DNA of 59,532 nucleotides from Deltaproteobacteria bacterium (GCA_016933965.1 JAFGTS010000044.1:1-59532); one strand, 5' to 3'; shown: positions 15,686 through 24,022, numbered from the stretch's first letter. Notes: generated by a model not told the origin, from the sequence alone. Numbers and translations: made by a program.

Positions 15686-16828
15686 TTATTTCTCCAGCAC
15701 GAGGACTGAATGAAATTGACCCGCGCCTCCGGTGATGCTGTGGGCAACGGCCCGCTTCACATCAGCTGCCTGATGTTCGCCCGCCTTACCCTGGAGCTGG
15801 AGCACTGCCTCCGCGGCACGATACAGGCCGCCCGTCATGAGGGGATTTCCGGCCAGCATGCCGCCCGAAAGATTGACGTTGCACTGTGCCGGTCCGTTTT
15901 CGTCGATGAAACCGCCTCCCGTTCCTTCATCACAGAAACCGAGGCCTTCGAGCCACAGGGGCTGCTGGTATGCGTAACAGTCCATGAGTTCCACAAGGTC
16001 CACGTCTTTTCTGGGGTTCTTTACGCCTGCCATGCGGTAGGCACGCGCGGCCGCCTTCTTCAGGGCGAAATTGCCCGTCAGGTCCCGGTCTCCCAGAAAG
16101 TATGAGTCCATGCAGCTGCCGAACCCCGTGAGCCATACGGGATTGTCCGTGAATTCATGGGCCCGCTCCTCAGAGGCGAGCAGAATCGCCACGGCGCCAT
16201 CTGAAACGGGATAGGCATGGAGCGTGCGAATGGGATCACAGAGCATGGGTGAGAACATGACTTCCCCCGGTTCCACCTGTCCCGTCGCGTTCGCCTTTGG
16301 GTTCCGCGCCGCCCACTGTCGTGCCCTGACGACGACCTTTGCCAGCTGTTCTTCGGTCAGGCCTGATTTTTCCATGTATGCCCGTGCCTGAAGTGCCGAG
16401 GTGTTCAGATAGTCAAGGCCCATGGCCCTGCCGTAAAAAGGATCATAGGCGAGATTGGTGCACATGTTCCTGCTCTCGGCCTGGGATTCCTTGCAGTGAC
16501 CGGCGACATACACCAGGTCCTGATGTCCCGAGAGGATTATCGCCATGGCGTACCCCAGGGCGTTGAGCCCGTCCTGGGCCATTTTTTCCTCCTCGCGGTA
16601 GTGCGCACCGACAACATCGGTCATGCCGTTGTCGGATATGGTCCGGGCGTCGAAGACATCGTCCGAGGCGGTGACAATGGTCTGAACGCCGTTTTCTTCA
16701 GAGAAGTTCACGCCTGTCTGTTCCTGAATTTCTTCGAGAACATCAAGGAGCATGCCCTGAAACCGCTTGTACCAGAGATTTGAATCACATTTGTGCTGTG
16801 CGACAGCACAGACGGCAACCCTTTTCAT
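15686..16828 (-). CDS. Thiolase-like protein without catalytic Cys (type II)
   Basis: A 380-residue thiolase-superfamily protein. The nucleophile region reads EKMAQDGLNALGYAM, with no Cys; the His loop is AGNPLMTGG and the last motif is ITGGAGQFH. It is the closest relative in the window of the 8771-9913 product, sharing ASDDVF, DPFYGR, GDRDL, AYRMAGVKNPRKD and LGFCDEGTGG. First thiolase-like gene of the operon, after the PHP gene. Probably the partner of the type I protein encoded 12 bases downstream. Confidence 0.82.
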   Translation of the reverse strand: MKRVAVCAVAQHKCDSNLWYKRFQGMLLDVLEEIQEQTGVNFSEENGVQTIVTASDDVFDARTISDNGMTDVVGAHYREEEKMAQDGLNALGYAMAIILSGHQDLVYVAGHCKESQAESRNMCTNLAYDPFYGRAMGLDYLNTSALQARAYMEKSGLTEEQLAKVVVRARQWAARNPKANATGQVEPGEVMFSPMLCDPIRTLHAYPVSDGAVAILLASEERAHEFTDNPVWLTGFGSCMDSYFLGDRDLTGNFALKKAAARAYRMAGVKNPRKDVDLVELMDCYAYQQPLWLEGLGFCDEGTGGGFIDENGPAQCNVNLSGGMLAGNPLMTGGLYRAAEAVLQLQGKAGEHQAADVKRAVAHSITGGAGQFHSVLVLEK

Positions 16829-16862
16829 CTCGACATCTCTCCTCCTTTACTGTTTTTAACAA

Positions 16863-17444
16863 TCAAGCCAACATTATCGCCCGTGCCTGGCCCCTGGCAT
16901 AGCAATTAATCACATCGCCGGCTTTGATTGTTCTGATGATGGAATCTCTGTCCTTCGGACAGTCAACCTCTATCCATGCCCGCCCGCACCCCAGTGTCGT
17001 GTGCGAGTCATCCGAGGCGACCTTGGGGTAGGGGATGGCATCAATATCATATTCGGGTGTGAGAAAACCGTGGTGGGTGATCTCCACGGCATCGATGGGG
17101 TACTCCTTCGCCACGTCGTTGATGCAGGTGATGGTTTGTTTCATGGTAAAGCCATAGTCTCCCGGGTGATTGAAGGTGTGGAGTATCTCGGTATCTCCTT
17201 CGATGCGGCTGACATGAACATACCCGAAAGGTGTGCCCACGGTCAGTTCGATCCCGAAAAAAACCATAAGCTCCGTCTTCACACTGGTGACGGCATCACG
17301 ATAACTCGGTTTCAAAAGATGGTCATGGTCGGTGAACGCGATGAAATCGAACCCCAGCCTGGCATACGTGTCGGCTGCTTCCTGCGGTGTCAGCCTGCCG
17401 TCGGAGAATGTTGTGTGAATATGAAGCTGACCTTTCAGGCGCAT
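16863..17444 (-). CDS. PHP-domain metal-dependent hydrolase
   Basis: A 193-residue PHP-fold protein. Metal-binding motifs are visible: LHIHTTFSDG (His8, His10), FTDHDH (Asp39-His42), a His at FNHPGD, ITHHGF and SDDSHT near 148. PHP proteins are phosphoesterases or other metal hydrolases in the cytoplasm. The protein is shorter than DNA polymerase-type or histidinol phosphatase PHPs. It lies between the TetR regulator and the first thiolase-like gene on the same strand, so it is probably part of the operon. No clear ribosome-binding site precedes the ATG. The substrate is unknown. Confidence 0.8.
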   Translation of the reverse strand: MRLKGQLHIHTTFSDGRLTPQEAADTYARLGFDFIAFTDHDHLLKPSYRDAVTSVKTELMVFFGIELTVGTPFGYVHVSRIEGDTEILHTFNHPGDYGFTMKQTITCINDVAKEYPIDAVEITHHGFLTPEYDIDAIPYPKVASDDSHTTLGCGRAWIEVDCPKDRDSIIRTIKAGDVINCYARGQARAIMLA

Positions 17445-17487
17445 GATACGCTGCCCCCCTGTGAGTCCGGCCGCTCAGGAACAATAC

Positions 17488-18126
17488 TTATTCGCGGCAC
17501 AGGTCCTTATCGATGGTTCCTCCCGTTTCTCCCGCCGCGGCGGTCATCGCACCGCAGAGAAATATCCGGATGATGGCGTTTATCGTTCGTTCGGCCCGCT
17601 GCCTGTTCAGTTTCTCCTTGCCCAGGACCATCACGGAGATAAAGGCTTCCATGGCTCCGAGGAAAATGTACGTCATGTAATGAGGCGGTACATCCTTCCT
17701 GAGAATGCCCTTCTTCTGGGCGTCCGACATGATCTCATCGCACATGGTAAAGAACTTTCTGAACCGCATCAGTCCCCGTTCCGTGCGGTAGAGGGAACTG
17801 CGGGAAACCTCCGTGATGAAGATGGAAAGCAGGAAAAAACGATTTGAGTAGGTATCAAGGAAAAACCTGATGATGTTCGCCAGTTTCTCCTTCAGTTCCG
17901 CGTCCGATTGCCGCTGGTTCTCGAGCATTTCATAGAGGGTGTTCCACCACTTCTCTACGATGTTGTCGAAAAAGGCCTCCTTGCTTTCAAAGTAATGGTA
18001 CACGAGACCGTATGAAACGCCGGCTTTCTTGGCAATGTCGGCCATGCGGGTGTTGGCATAGCCTTTCTCGCAGAACACTTCGAGAGCCGCATCAATGATC
18101 ATTTCTTGTTTGTCGTTCTTAGCCAT
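17488..18126 (-). CDS. TetR/AcrR-family transcriptional repressor
   Basis: A 212-residue regulator with an N-terminal TetR helix-turn-helix (residues about 8-55; MADIAKKAGVSYGLVYHYFESKEAFF) and a helical C-terminal ligand domain. It stands at the head of the minus-strand catabolic operon and opposite an acyl-CoA dehydrogenase gene. A perfect palindrome, ATTGACATGTCAAT, covers the TTGACA of its own predicted promoter, and near-identical sites lie upstream of the divergent ACAD and of the CoA-transferase genes. Many TetR proteins of this kind are released from DNA by an acyl-CoA; that the ligand here is a pathway CoA ester is inference. No ribosome-binding site is seen before the ATG, which fits a leaderless mRNA. 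Confidence 0.88.
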   Translation of the reverse strand: MAKNDKQEMIIDAALEVFCEKGYANTRMADIAKKAGVSYGLVYHYFESKEAFFDNIVEKWWNTLYEMLENQRQSDAELKEKLANIIRFFLDTYSNRFFLLSIFITEVSRSSLYRTERGLMRFRKFFTMCDEIMSDAQKKGILRKDVPPHYMTYIFLGAMEAFISVMVLGKEKLNRQRAERTINAIIRIFLCGAMTAAAGETGGTIDKDLCRE

Positions 18127-18131
18127 GGGTC

Positions 18132-18155
18132 GTTAGCTATCAGAGACTGATTGAC
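18132..18155 (-). promoter_or_regulatory. Predicted promoter of tetR and the operon
   Basis: On the minus strand TTGACA (18155-18150 region) is followed after 17 bases by TAGCTA, then 7 bases later by the tetR ATG. This would place the transcription start at or next to the start codon, giving a leaderless or near-leaderless message. The palindromic operator covers the -35 box. Confidence 0.5.
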
Positions 18156-18163
18156 ATGTCAAT
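18150..18163. promoter_or_regulatory. TetR-type operator 1 (ATTGACATGTCAAT)
   Basis: A perfect 14-bp palindrome overlapping the -35 region of the tetR promoter. The same half-sites with a 2-bp centre recur at 18306-18319 and 30014-30027. Binding here would explain autorepression. Confidence 0.65.
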
Positions 18164-18305
18164 TCATTTTTTCCCCTTCATGCATTTTTATGAACCGGTT
18201 TTTATATATCAAGTAATATCAATATAATATGCAGAAGAAAAAGGGCGGAGCGGTTCCGCGTTCATGCCTTGTCGGGATGGAAAAACAGGGCAGGGGCTTT
18301 TATTG

Positions 18306-18319
18306 ATTGACAAGTCAAT
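18306..18319. promoter_or_regulatory. TetR-type operator 2 with overlapping promoter
   Basis: ATTGACAAGTCAAT. Its TTGACA (18307-18312) is followed after 17-18 bases by GTATAT/TATATA (18330-18336), a plausible promoter for the plus-strand ACAD gene at 18416. The extended context TATTGATTGACAAGTCAATT is identical to operator 3. Confidence 0.65.
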
Positions 18320-18415
18320 TTACAGTGACGTATATAGACGTCCGGTGATACGTGAACCAGGAGGAAATTTCCGGCCCCCCAGTGGCCCGGTATCAAAAAA
18401 GGAAGGAGTGATACG

Positions 18416-19552
18416 ATGGATTTCAAGTTTTCCGATGAACAGCAGATGTTGAGAGATACGGTCCGCAAGTTCGCCGAAAGGGAGATCGCGCCGCTTGTCG
18501 AGGAGATGGACCACGAGGAAACGTTCAAGGAGGAACTCTGGGAAAAGGCGAAGCCTCTCGGTTTTCTGGGCATGGGTGTTCCACCGGAACTGGGCGGTTA
18601 CCTGACGGATTATCTGTCGTTCGGTCTCATGGGAGAGGAACTGGGAAAGGTCGATGCCGGCGTCGCCACCGCCTTTGGTGCTCACGGTCTTCTCTGTGCC
18701 AACAATATCGCCCGGAACGGGACAAAGGAACAGATTGAAAAGTACTGCCCGCCGCTGGCCCGGGGTGAGCGGCGCGGATGTATGGGGTTGACCGAGCCCG
18801 GTGCGGGGTCGGATGCCGTTTCGCTGAAGACGACGGCACGGAAAGAGGGGAACGAGTATATCCTGAACGGTACCAAGACCTTCATTTCCAACGCGCCCAT
18901 CGCTGACACGGCACTCATCTATGCCCAGGGACCTGGCGGCCTGTGCACGTTCATCGTTGAAAAGGAATTCCCCGGATACTCCGTGGGAAAGAAACTTTCG
19001 AAGCTTGGTCTTCGCTCGTCACCGACGGGCGAGATCATTCTCGAGGACTGCCGCGTCCCGGAAGAAAACCTGGTCGGCGGCGTCGAAGGAAAAGGTCTGC
19101 GCCAGATGTTTTCCGGTCTTGATGTGGAACGGTTCATGTGGAGCTGTCTTGCCATCGGTATCGCACAGGCGGCTTTTGATGCCGCGCTCAAGTATTCCAG
19201 GGAGCGTGAGCAGTTCGGCCAGCCCATATTCAATTTTCAGATGATACAGGACAAACTGGCGACGATGTTGGTGGAACTTGAGGCCGCCCGCCTTCTGACA
19301 TACAAGGGTTTGACCTGCTGGGACGAGGGAAATTTCAAGGAAGCCCGGTCGCTGGCGGCACAGGCGAAATTCTATGCCTGTGAGATGTCGGTGCGGGTAA
19401 CGGGCGAGGCTGTTCATATCTTCGGCGGGTACGGGTACATGAAGGAATATCCCGTTGAGCGGTACATGCGCGATGCCAAAGTCTTTCCCATCGGGGCGGG
19501 GACCACGGAAGTGCAGAAGCTCATCATAGGCCACTACCTCAGAGGAATGTAG
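18416..19552 (+). CDS. Acyl-CoA dehydrogenase
   Basis: A 378-residue ACAD starting MDFKFSDEQQML with an AGGAAGGAG site. The middle domain has LTEPGAGSDAVSLKTTA, and the C-terminal domain has GGYGYMKEYPVERYMRDAK. The catalytic base is of the isovaleryl-CoA/long-chain type: Glu in GLDVERFMW on helix G, with Ala at the medium-chain position (IGAGTTEVQ). Monocistronic: it is divergent from tetR, downstream of operator 2 and followed at once by a strong terminator. It probably acts on a pathway intermediate under TetR control; electrons go to ETF. Confidence 0.9.
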   Translation: MDFKFSDEQQMLRDTVRKFAEREIAPLVEEMDHEETFKEELWEKAKPLGFLGMGVPPELGGYLTDYLSFGLMGEELGKVDAGVATAFGAHGLLCANNIARNGTKEQIEKYCPPLARGERRGCMGLTEPGAGSDAVSLKTTARKEGNEYILNGTKTFISNAPIADTALIYAQGPGGLCTFIVEKEFPGYSVGKKLSKLGLRSSPTGEIILEDCRVPEENLVGGVEGKGLRQMFSGLDVERFMWSCLAIGIAQAAFDAALKYSREREQFGQPIFNFQMIQDKLATMLVELEAARLLTYKGLTCWDEGNFKEARSLAAQAKFYACEMSVRVTGEAVHIFGGYGYMKEYPVERYMRDAKVFPIGAGTTEVQKLIIGHYLRGM

Positions 19553-19560
19553 CCGGCGCA

Positions 19561-19600
19561 AAAAGGCCGGAGGGTGTGATCACCCTCCGGCCTTTTCTTT
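19561..19600. terminator. Bidirectional intrinsic terminator
   Basis: A perfect 16-bp stem (AAAAGGCCGGAGGGTG and its complement) around loop TGAT, with T-rich flanks on both strands. It lies between the convergent ACAD gene (ends 19552) and acyl-CoA ligase gene (ends 19615), serving both. Confidence 0.93.
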
Positions 19601-19614
19601 TCTTGCCGCCTCGG

Positions 19615-21399
19615 TTATTTCGCAGCTTCCTCATCCTTCAGGATTCTGCGGAGGATCTTGCCCACGGCACTCTTCGGCAGGGCATCACGGAACTCTATGA
19701 CACGGGGCACCTTGAACGTTGCCAGTCGCTGCTTGCAGAAATCGATCAATTCCTGTTCACTCACCTTTCCTTTCGATTCCCCTTTCAGGACCACGAAGGC
19801 CTTTACCGTTTCCCCCCGGTACTCGTGGGGGATCCCGATGACAGCCGCCTCTGCCACATGAGGGTTCTGATACAGGGTGTTTTCCACTTCGACCGGCGCC
19901 AGGTTGTAACCGGATGCGACGATCAGGTCCTTTTCCCGGTCCACAAAGTGGATGAAGTCCTCCTCATCAATAAAACCCCGATCGCCGGTATGGAGCCAAC
20001 CGTCACTGCCGAAGGTTTCCTTTGTTTCTTCCGGTTTGTTCCAGTAGCCCCTGGCGACCTGGAGGCCGCGGTAGTATATTTCACCCGGTTCGTTCCGGGG
20101 AACCACGGCGCCCTTTTCATCGACGACCTTCATTTCCGAATACACAGGGATCCCGATGGAATCCATCTTTTCTTTTTTGCCGGGGATCGAAATGCAGCCG
20201 CCGCTGTTCGTTTCAGTCATGCCCCAGCCGTTGGTGAGATTGATTTCCGTCAGGTCCCGCCACTGGTCCTGTACGGCCACCGGTACGGGGGCGCCGCAGC
20301 CGATGGTGAGGATCAGACTGCTGAGGTCGTGTTTTTTCAGCAGTTCCTGATTTGACATGAGGGCGATGAAGAGCGTCGGCGGCGCGAAGAGAACGGTGAC
20401 ACCGTAGGTCTGGATCACACGGAACGCCTCTTCGAGGTCGAACATGGGAATCGGGATGACCGTGCCGCCCGAATAAAGGGTCGGCAGCGTGTAGAGGAAG
20501 TAACCGGCCGTGTGAAACATGGGCATGATGGAATAATTAATGAGCCGCTCCGTGAAAAAATGTGCCGCGTGCAGGTGATTTATGGCATTGAAGACCATGT
20601 TGAAGTGGGTTTCGATCACCCCCTTGGAACGGCCAGTAGTCCCTGCCGTGTAAAGAAGCAGGGCGGTGTCCTCTTTCGGCTTGCAGGGGACCGGTTCGTC
20701 GAATGGTTCATATTTGTCCAGGGTTCCAAAGAGGTCCAGGGTCCCTTCGACGGGCGCTTTCGGTATATCCCAGAGGAACTTCACGGCACCGGGCACAACG
20801 GCGTTCTCGGCGGCGAAATCCTTGATGTCCGTGACGATAACCTCTTTGAGGATCCCTTCATCGTGAAGATTCTTGATCTTCGAGTAGAGGAGATTCAGTA
20901 CCAGAAGTACCTTTGCGCCTGAATCGGTTACCTGGTAACGGACCTCATCCTCCTGGTACATCACGTTTATGGGTGTGTGAACGGCGCCGATCTTGAGGGC
21001 GCCGAAAAAGGCCACCCAATGCTGGAGAGAATTGGGCAGCATGGCCGCAACCACATCCCCTTTCCCGATTCCCAGGTCCTTCAAGAGGGCCGCGTATTTT
21101 CCGATGAGGACATCGAGGTCCCGGTAACTGATCGCCCGGTCAAAGAAAATGACGGCGGTCTCATCGGGATGTTTCCGTACGGTCTCCCGGAAAAGTTCAT
21201 AGAGAGAGATGTCCGGCAGGGGAGGCAAGTCTTCCCAGTACCAGGTGGGATGGGCAATAACGTAGGAATCCCTCGGCGCGAAACGCTTCCCTTCCTCGAT
21301 CCACTCCTTCGGGTAGCCGATCCGGTCATAGAGACGGTGGAACTCATCGTCATAGAAATCAGCGCCCTTGATGAATCTCGGTTCCATTACCTGTGCCAT
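19615..21399 (-). CDS. AMP-dependent acyl-CoA ligase
   Basis: A 594-residue acyl-CoA ligase. Core motifs are YTAGTTGRSKG (250-260), NGWGMTETNSGG, DGWLHTGDRGFIDEEDF and REKDLIVASGYNLAPVEVE, with the C-terminal catalytic lysine in LPKSAVGKILRR. It activates a carboxylic acid to its CoA ester via an acyl-adenylate. The N-terminal extension of about 60 residues, with IAHPTWYWEDLPPLPDISLY, is somewhat long. A strong AAAGGAGGG site precedes the ATG. It appears to be transcribed alone, ending at the shared terminator. The remnant at 3107-3365 is another ligase, not a piece of this gene. Confidence 0.9.
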   Translation of the reverse strand: MAQVMEPRFIKGADFYDDEFHRLYDRIGYPKEWIEEGKRFAPRDSYVIAHPTWYWEDLPPLPDISLYELFRETVRKHPDETAVIFFDRAISYRDLDVLIGKYAALLKDLGIGKGDVVAAMLPNSLQHWVAFFGALKIGAVHTPINVMYQEDEVRYQVTDSGAKVLLVLNLLYSKIKNLHDEGILKEVIVTDIKDFAAENAVVPGAVKFLWDIPKAPVEGTLDLFGTLDKYEPFDEPVPCKPKEDTALLLYTAGTTGRSKGVIETHFNMVFNAINHLHAAHFFTERLINYSIMPMFHTAGYFLYTLPTLYSGGTVIPIPMFDLEEAFRVIQTYGVTVLFAPPTLFIALMSNQELLKKHDLSSLILTIGCGAPVPVAVQDQWRDLTEINLTNGWGMTETNSGGCISIPGKKEKMDSIGIPVYSEMKVVDEKGAVVPRNEPGEIYYRGLQVARGYWNKPEETKETFGSDGWLHTGDRGFIDEEDFIHFVDREKDLIVASGYNLAPVEVENTLYQNPHVAEAAVIGIPHEYRGETVKAFVVLKGESKGKVSEQELIDFCKQRLATFKVPRVIEFRDALPKSAVGKILRRILKDEEAAK

Positions 21400-21927
21400 G
21401 ATTATTCCCTCCTTTATCGTATTTTCGGGTTCTTCTCCCGTTGAGTTGCAGAAAAGGGTTCGGGGGTTCGAGGTTTCAAGGATTGTATTGTTACTTTCAT
21501 TATGGTGCTCCTATCCACGCATGATCAGCATGATCTATAAGAAGACATTCACATTCTTGCATATTCCCGGTTTTTCACTTGAACCCTTGGCCCCTTGAAC
21601 CCCGAAAAATGTGCTGTGCATGACGGCTTCGTAAACGGCCTGATGGTGCAGCGCGCGAAGTTCGAGGAATGGAATGAATTCTCACATCCGTTGCAATGAC
21701 GAAGGACGAATCTGGGCGCTGCATGTGGGCTGTATTACAAAGTTGTCAGTATGCATGCCCGTCAGTCATGGGCGGCGTGACAGTACAGTACAACAGGAGG
21801 CGGTTTTTTTCAAAATTTTCCGCGGGCCCCGGGGAAAATCACAACCCTGCCGCAGATACGGCCAAACGGGGGAAGCGGGGGTGACGACAGCACCCCCGCT
21901 TCCCGGTTCCGTGGCAATTGATCCCTC
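21400..21927. other. Intergenic region with no gene, word repeats and a hairpin
   Basis: About 530 bases without a supportable gene. It holds the upstream region of the ligase gene, inverted TTGAACC-type words (GGTTCGGGGGTTCGAGG near 21458-21473; CTTGAACCCTTGGCCCCTTG near 21578-21597) and, near its right end, the strong hairpin listed separately. Short open frames here have no ribosome-binding site or recognisable content. Confidence 0.6.
21870..21904 (-). terminator. Probable terminator hairpin after the DUF35 gene
   Basis: A 14-bp perfect stem, GGGAAGCGGGGGTG with its complement, around a 7-base loop. It lies 24 bases past the stop of the DUF35 gene at 21928-22518. No T-run follows on the minus strand, so it is either factor-assisted or an RNA-protecting hairpin. 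Confidence 0.55.
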
Positions 21928-22518
21928 TTAGAAACTGAATCCTTCCGGCAGGTCTTTTGCCTTCGTTCCCCGGGGAACCCAGGAAAGATCCAGAATGGTG
22001 CTGGTGGGATTGAGCGTTCTGAATATCGGTACCACCCGCATCCCGATTTCGGGATCACCGATCGAAAGATAGCTCATCAGTATCGTGGACACTCCCTTGA
22101 ATTCAACGTTGATGAATTTGATCGGTTTATCAAGGAAGCTGAACGCGCCCGATCGTTCGCAGACCATGAAGGTATGAACGGTCGCCGTCTTTTTGGCGAG
22201 GTCCGTCATGTCGATGACGGTGCACCGTTCGAGGCAGTCCATACAGTGGATCCTGAAAGGCTGGTAGATGGTTCCTTTCGCTTCGCACTTCGGATTGTCG
22301 CAGCGGGTCGCCATCAACTTTCCCTTGCCGAGGGACTCGAAGAATATCGACTCACCGCCGTAGGCGTGGATGTAAGTCATGTCGCGGGGGTTCGTCACAC
22401 CCATCAGCTTCCATCCATCGTCGGCGTTGCGGATCGGCTGATTCGGCGTCAAGTGATGAAAGTTCCCCCTGATCTTATATTGATTGTTTTTAACATATAC
22501 CTGTCCGAACATACTCAT
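21928..22518 (-). CDS. DUF35 zinc-ribbon/OB-fold protein, long form
   Basis: A 196-residue DUF35-type protein, longer at the N-terminus than the others here. Zinc-ribbon cysteines are in RCDNPKCEAKG and HCMDCLERC, a wider first knuckle (CxxxxC) than the usual CxxC. The OB-fold part includes TATVHTFMVCERSG and FINVEFKGVSTILMSYL, ending LDLSWVPRG. It is encoded 16 bases after a Cys-less thiolase-like gene, so the two most likely form a complex. An AAAGGAGGAG site precedes the ATG. Confidence 0.82.
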   Translation of the reverse strand: MSMFGQVYVKNNQYKIRGNFHHLTPNQPIRNADDGWKLMGVTNPRDMTYIHAYGGESIFFESLGKGKLMATRCDNPKCEAKGTIYQPFRIHCMDCLERCTVIDMTDLAKKTATVHTFMVCERSGAFSFLDKPIKFINVEFKGVSTILMSYLSIGDPEIGMRVVPIFRTLNPTSTILDLSWVPRGTKAKDLPEGFSF

Positions 22519-22534
22519 AACCCTGCTCCTCCTT

Positions 22535-23971
22535 TCAGGCGTCTTCTTTCAGAAGATGGTCGGGGTCCATCAGGATGGTTGCCGTCACGTGAGAGCCGAC
22601 CCCGGCGTGACTGATCGCCAGGGCACGTTTGGCGCCTTTCACCTGGAGATTGGTCCAGTCGGCCGGTTTCTCCCGGTCGAAATTCTTCCATATCTTTTTG
22701 TCACCGTGTATTTCCCCCCAGCGGTTCCAGAGGTGTGTCGCTATTTCAAAGGTCTGCATGATCCCTGTCGCACCCACGGCGTGCATGCAGCCGATCAGAC
22801 CGCCCGAAAGGTTCGAGGGAAGCCTTCCCGGTTTGCCCGTGTGCGGGTTCGTGTGATAACAGTCGCCCGATTCGACGAATTTTCTTCCCTCGCCGTAGGG
22901 TCTCAGTCCGATATCCTCATAGGTCTGGACGTCGCTGATCGTGAAGGCATCGTGGAGTTCGATCACGTCAAGATCTTCCATGGGATCGACGATGCCGGTC
23001 ATACGGTACCCGTACCAGGCAGCCATGCGGGCCGCAAGGAATCCCGTGAATCCGGGATACCGTTCTCCTCCCGGGAACCGTTTGCCGAGGTCTTTGTACT
23101 GCCTGGCCGTTTCATTGGGAAGGAGCGGGATATCCATGTCCCGTCTGTCGGCCGGGCGCAGGGTGTGCGAACCCGCCGTCACCCAGATCCTGAGAGGCTT
23201 GTTCTTTGTGCCCTTTGTGAGTTCCAGTGCGGTCTTTTCGTCGCAGATGATGGCACAGGCGGCGCCGACACTCATGAGGCAGCAATCAAGCGCCCTGAGA
23301 GGGTAGGCGACTACAGGGGACTTGAGGACGTCGTCAACGGTGATCTTCAAGGGGCCCTGCGCGTAAGGGTTGAACCGTGCGTAACCGCGGTGCTTGACGG
23401 CTATCTCCGCAAGCGTTTTTCGGAAGGAGGCCTGCTCTTTACCAAAGACCTTCCAGTATTTCTGGGCCATGACCGCGTAGTAGCCCGTATAGATGTGACC
23501 GAGCGGGCTTTCCCAATCCTTGTCGGCGGCGCAGGAAATGAGGAAGTTCCCTTCATCGGTGGGGACCTCGTCCATGCGTTCCCATCCCATTGCCAGTGTA
23601 CAATCCGAGTATCCCGAGGCAACGGCCTTCATCGCTTCCCACATGGTCGATCCGCCGGTGGCTCCCCCGGTCTTGACGCCGATGTTCCCCAGGGGGTCCA
23701 GTCCGAGCCGGTCGTGAATGACGGCCTCGCCGAGCAGCTGGTCCCCGAAGTGATCAGCGAAGTGCCCGTAGTAACAGGTGTGAATGTACCGTTTTAACTC
23801 GGCCGGCGTTTTGTTGATCAGTTCCGCTGCCTGAGTCAGGGCATCGATACAGAGCTCTTCCGTCCGCTTGTCGGGGAGCGCCCGATCAAACTTCGACTGT
23901 CCCGCCGTGACCAGATAGACGGGTCGCGCAAGCTTTGGAACCTTCAGCTGGCGTTCACTGAATGTAATCAT
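22535..23971 (-). CDS. Thiolase-like protein, Cys replaced by Gly, long form
   Basis: A 478-residue thiolase-superfamily protein, about 90 residues longer than its four relatives. The nucleophile region reads VKTGGATGGSTM, so Gly102 replaces Cys, similar to TTGGTTGA in the 14486-15673 product. Unlike the others it keeps a His in the HxxGATG loop (MHAVGATG). The terminal Cys motif is absent (HAGVGSHVTA). Encoded with a DUF35 gene and behind an XRE-cupin regulator. Related to acetyl-CoA acetyltransferase/lipid-transfer thiolases; reaction unknown, possibly a retro-aldol or decondensation step. Confidence 0.83.
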   Translation of the reverse strand: MITFSERQLKVPKLARPVYLVTAGQSKFDRALPDKRTEELCIDALTQAAELINKTPAELKRYIHTCYYGHFADHFGDQLLGEAVIHDRLGLDPLGNIGVKTGGATGGSTMWEAMKAVASGYSDCTLAMGWERMDEVPTDEGNFLISCAADKDWESPLGHIYTGYYAVMAQKYWKVFGKEQASFRKTLAEIAVKHRGYARFNPYAQGPLKITVDDVLKSPVVAYPLRALDCCLMSVGAACAIICDEKTALELTKGTKNKPLRIWVTAGSHTLRPADRRDMDIPLLPNETARQYKDLGKRFPGGERYPGFTGFLAARMAAWYGYRMTGIVDPMEDLDVIELHDAFTISDVQTYEDIGLRPYGEGRKFVESGDCYHTNPHTGKPGRLPSNLSGGLIGCMHAVGATGIMQTFEIATHLWNRWGEIHGDKKIWKNFDREKPADWTNLQVKGAKRALAISHAGVGSHVTATILMDPDHLLKEDA

Positions 23972-24022
23972 TCGTCCACTCCTTTCTCTTTGTCCTTTCC
24001 TTTTGTTATGGCAATCCCCTTC

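Noticed and set aside
22484-23797. Plus-strand open frame of 437 codons
   Set aside because: Antisense to the 478-residue thiolase-like gene, whose motifs, start and ribosome-binding site are clear.
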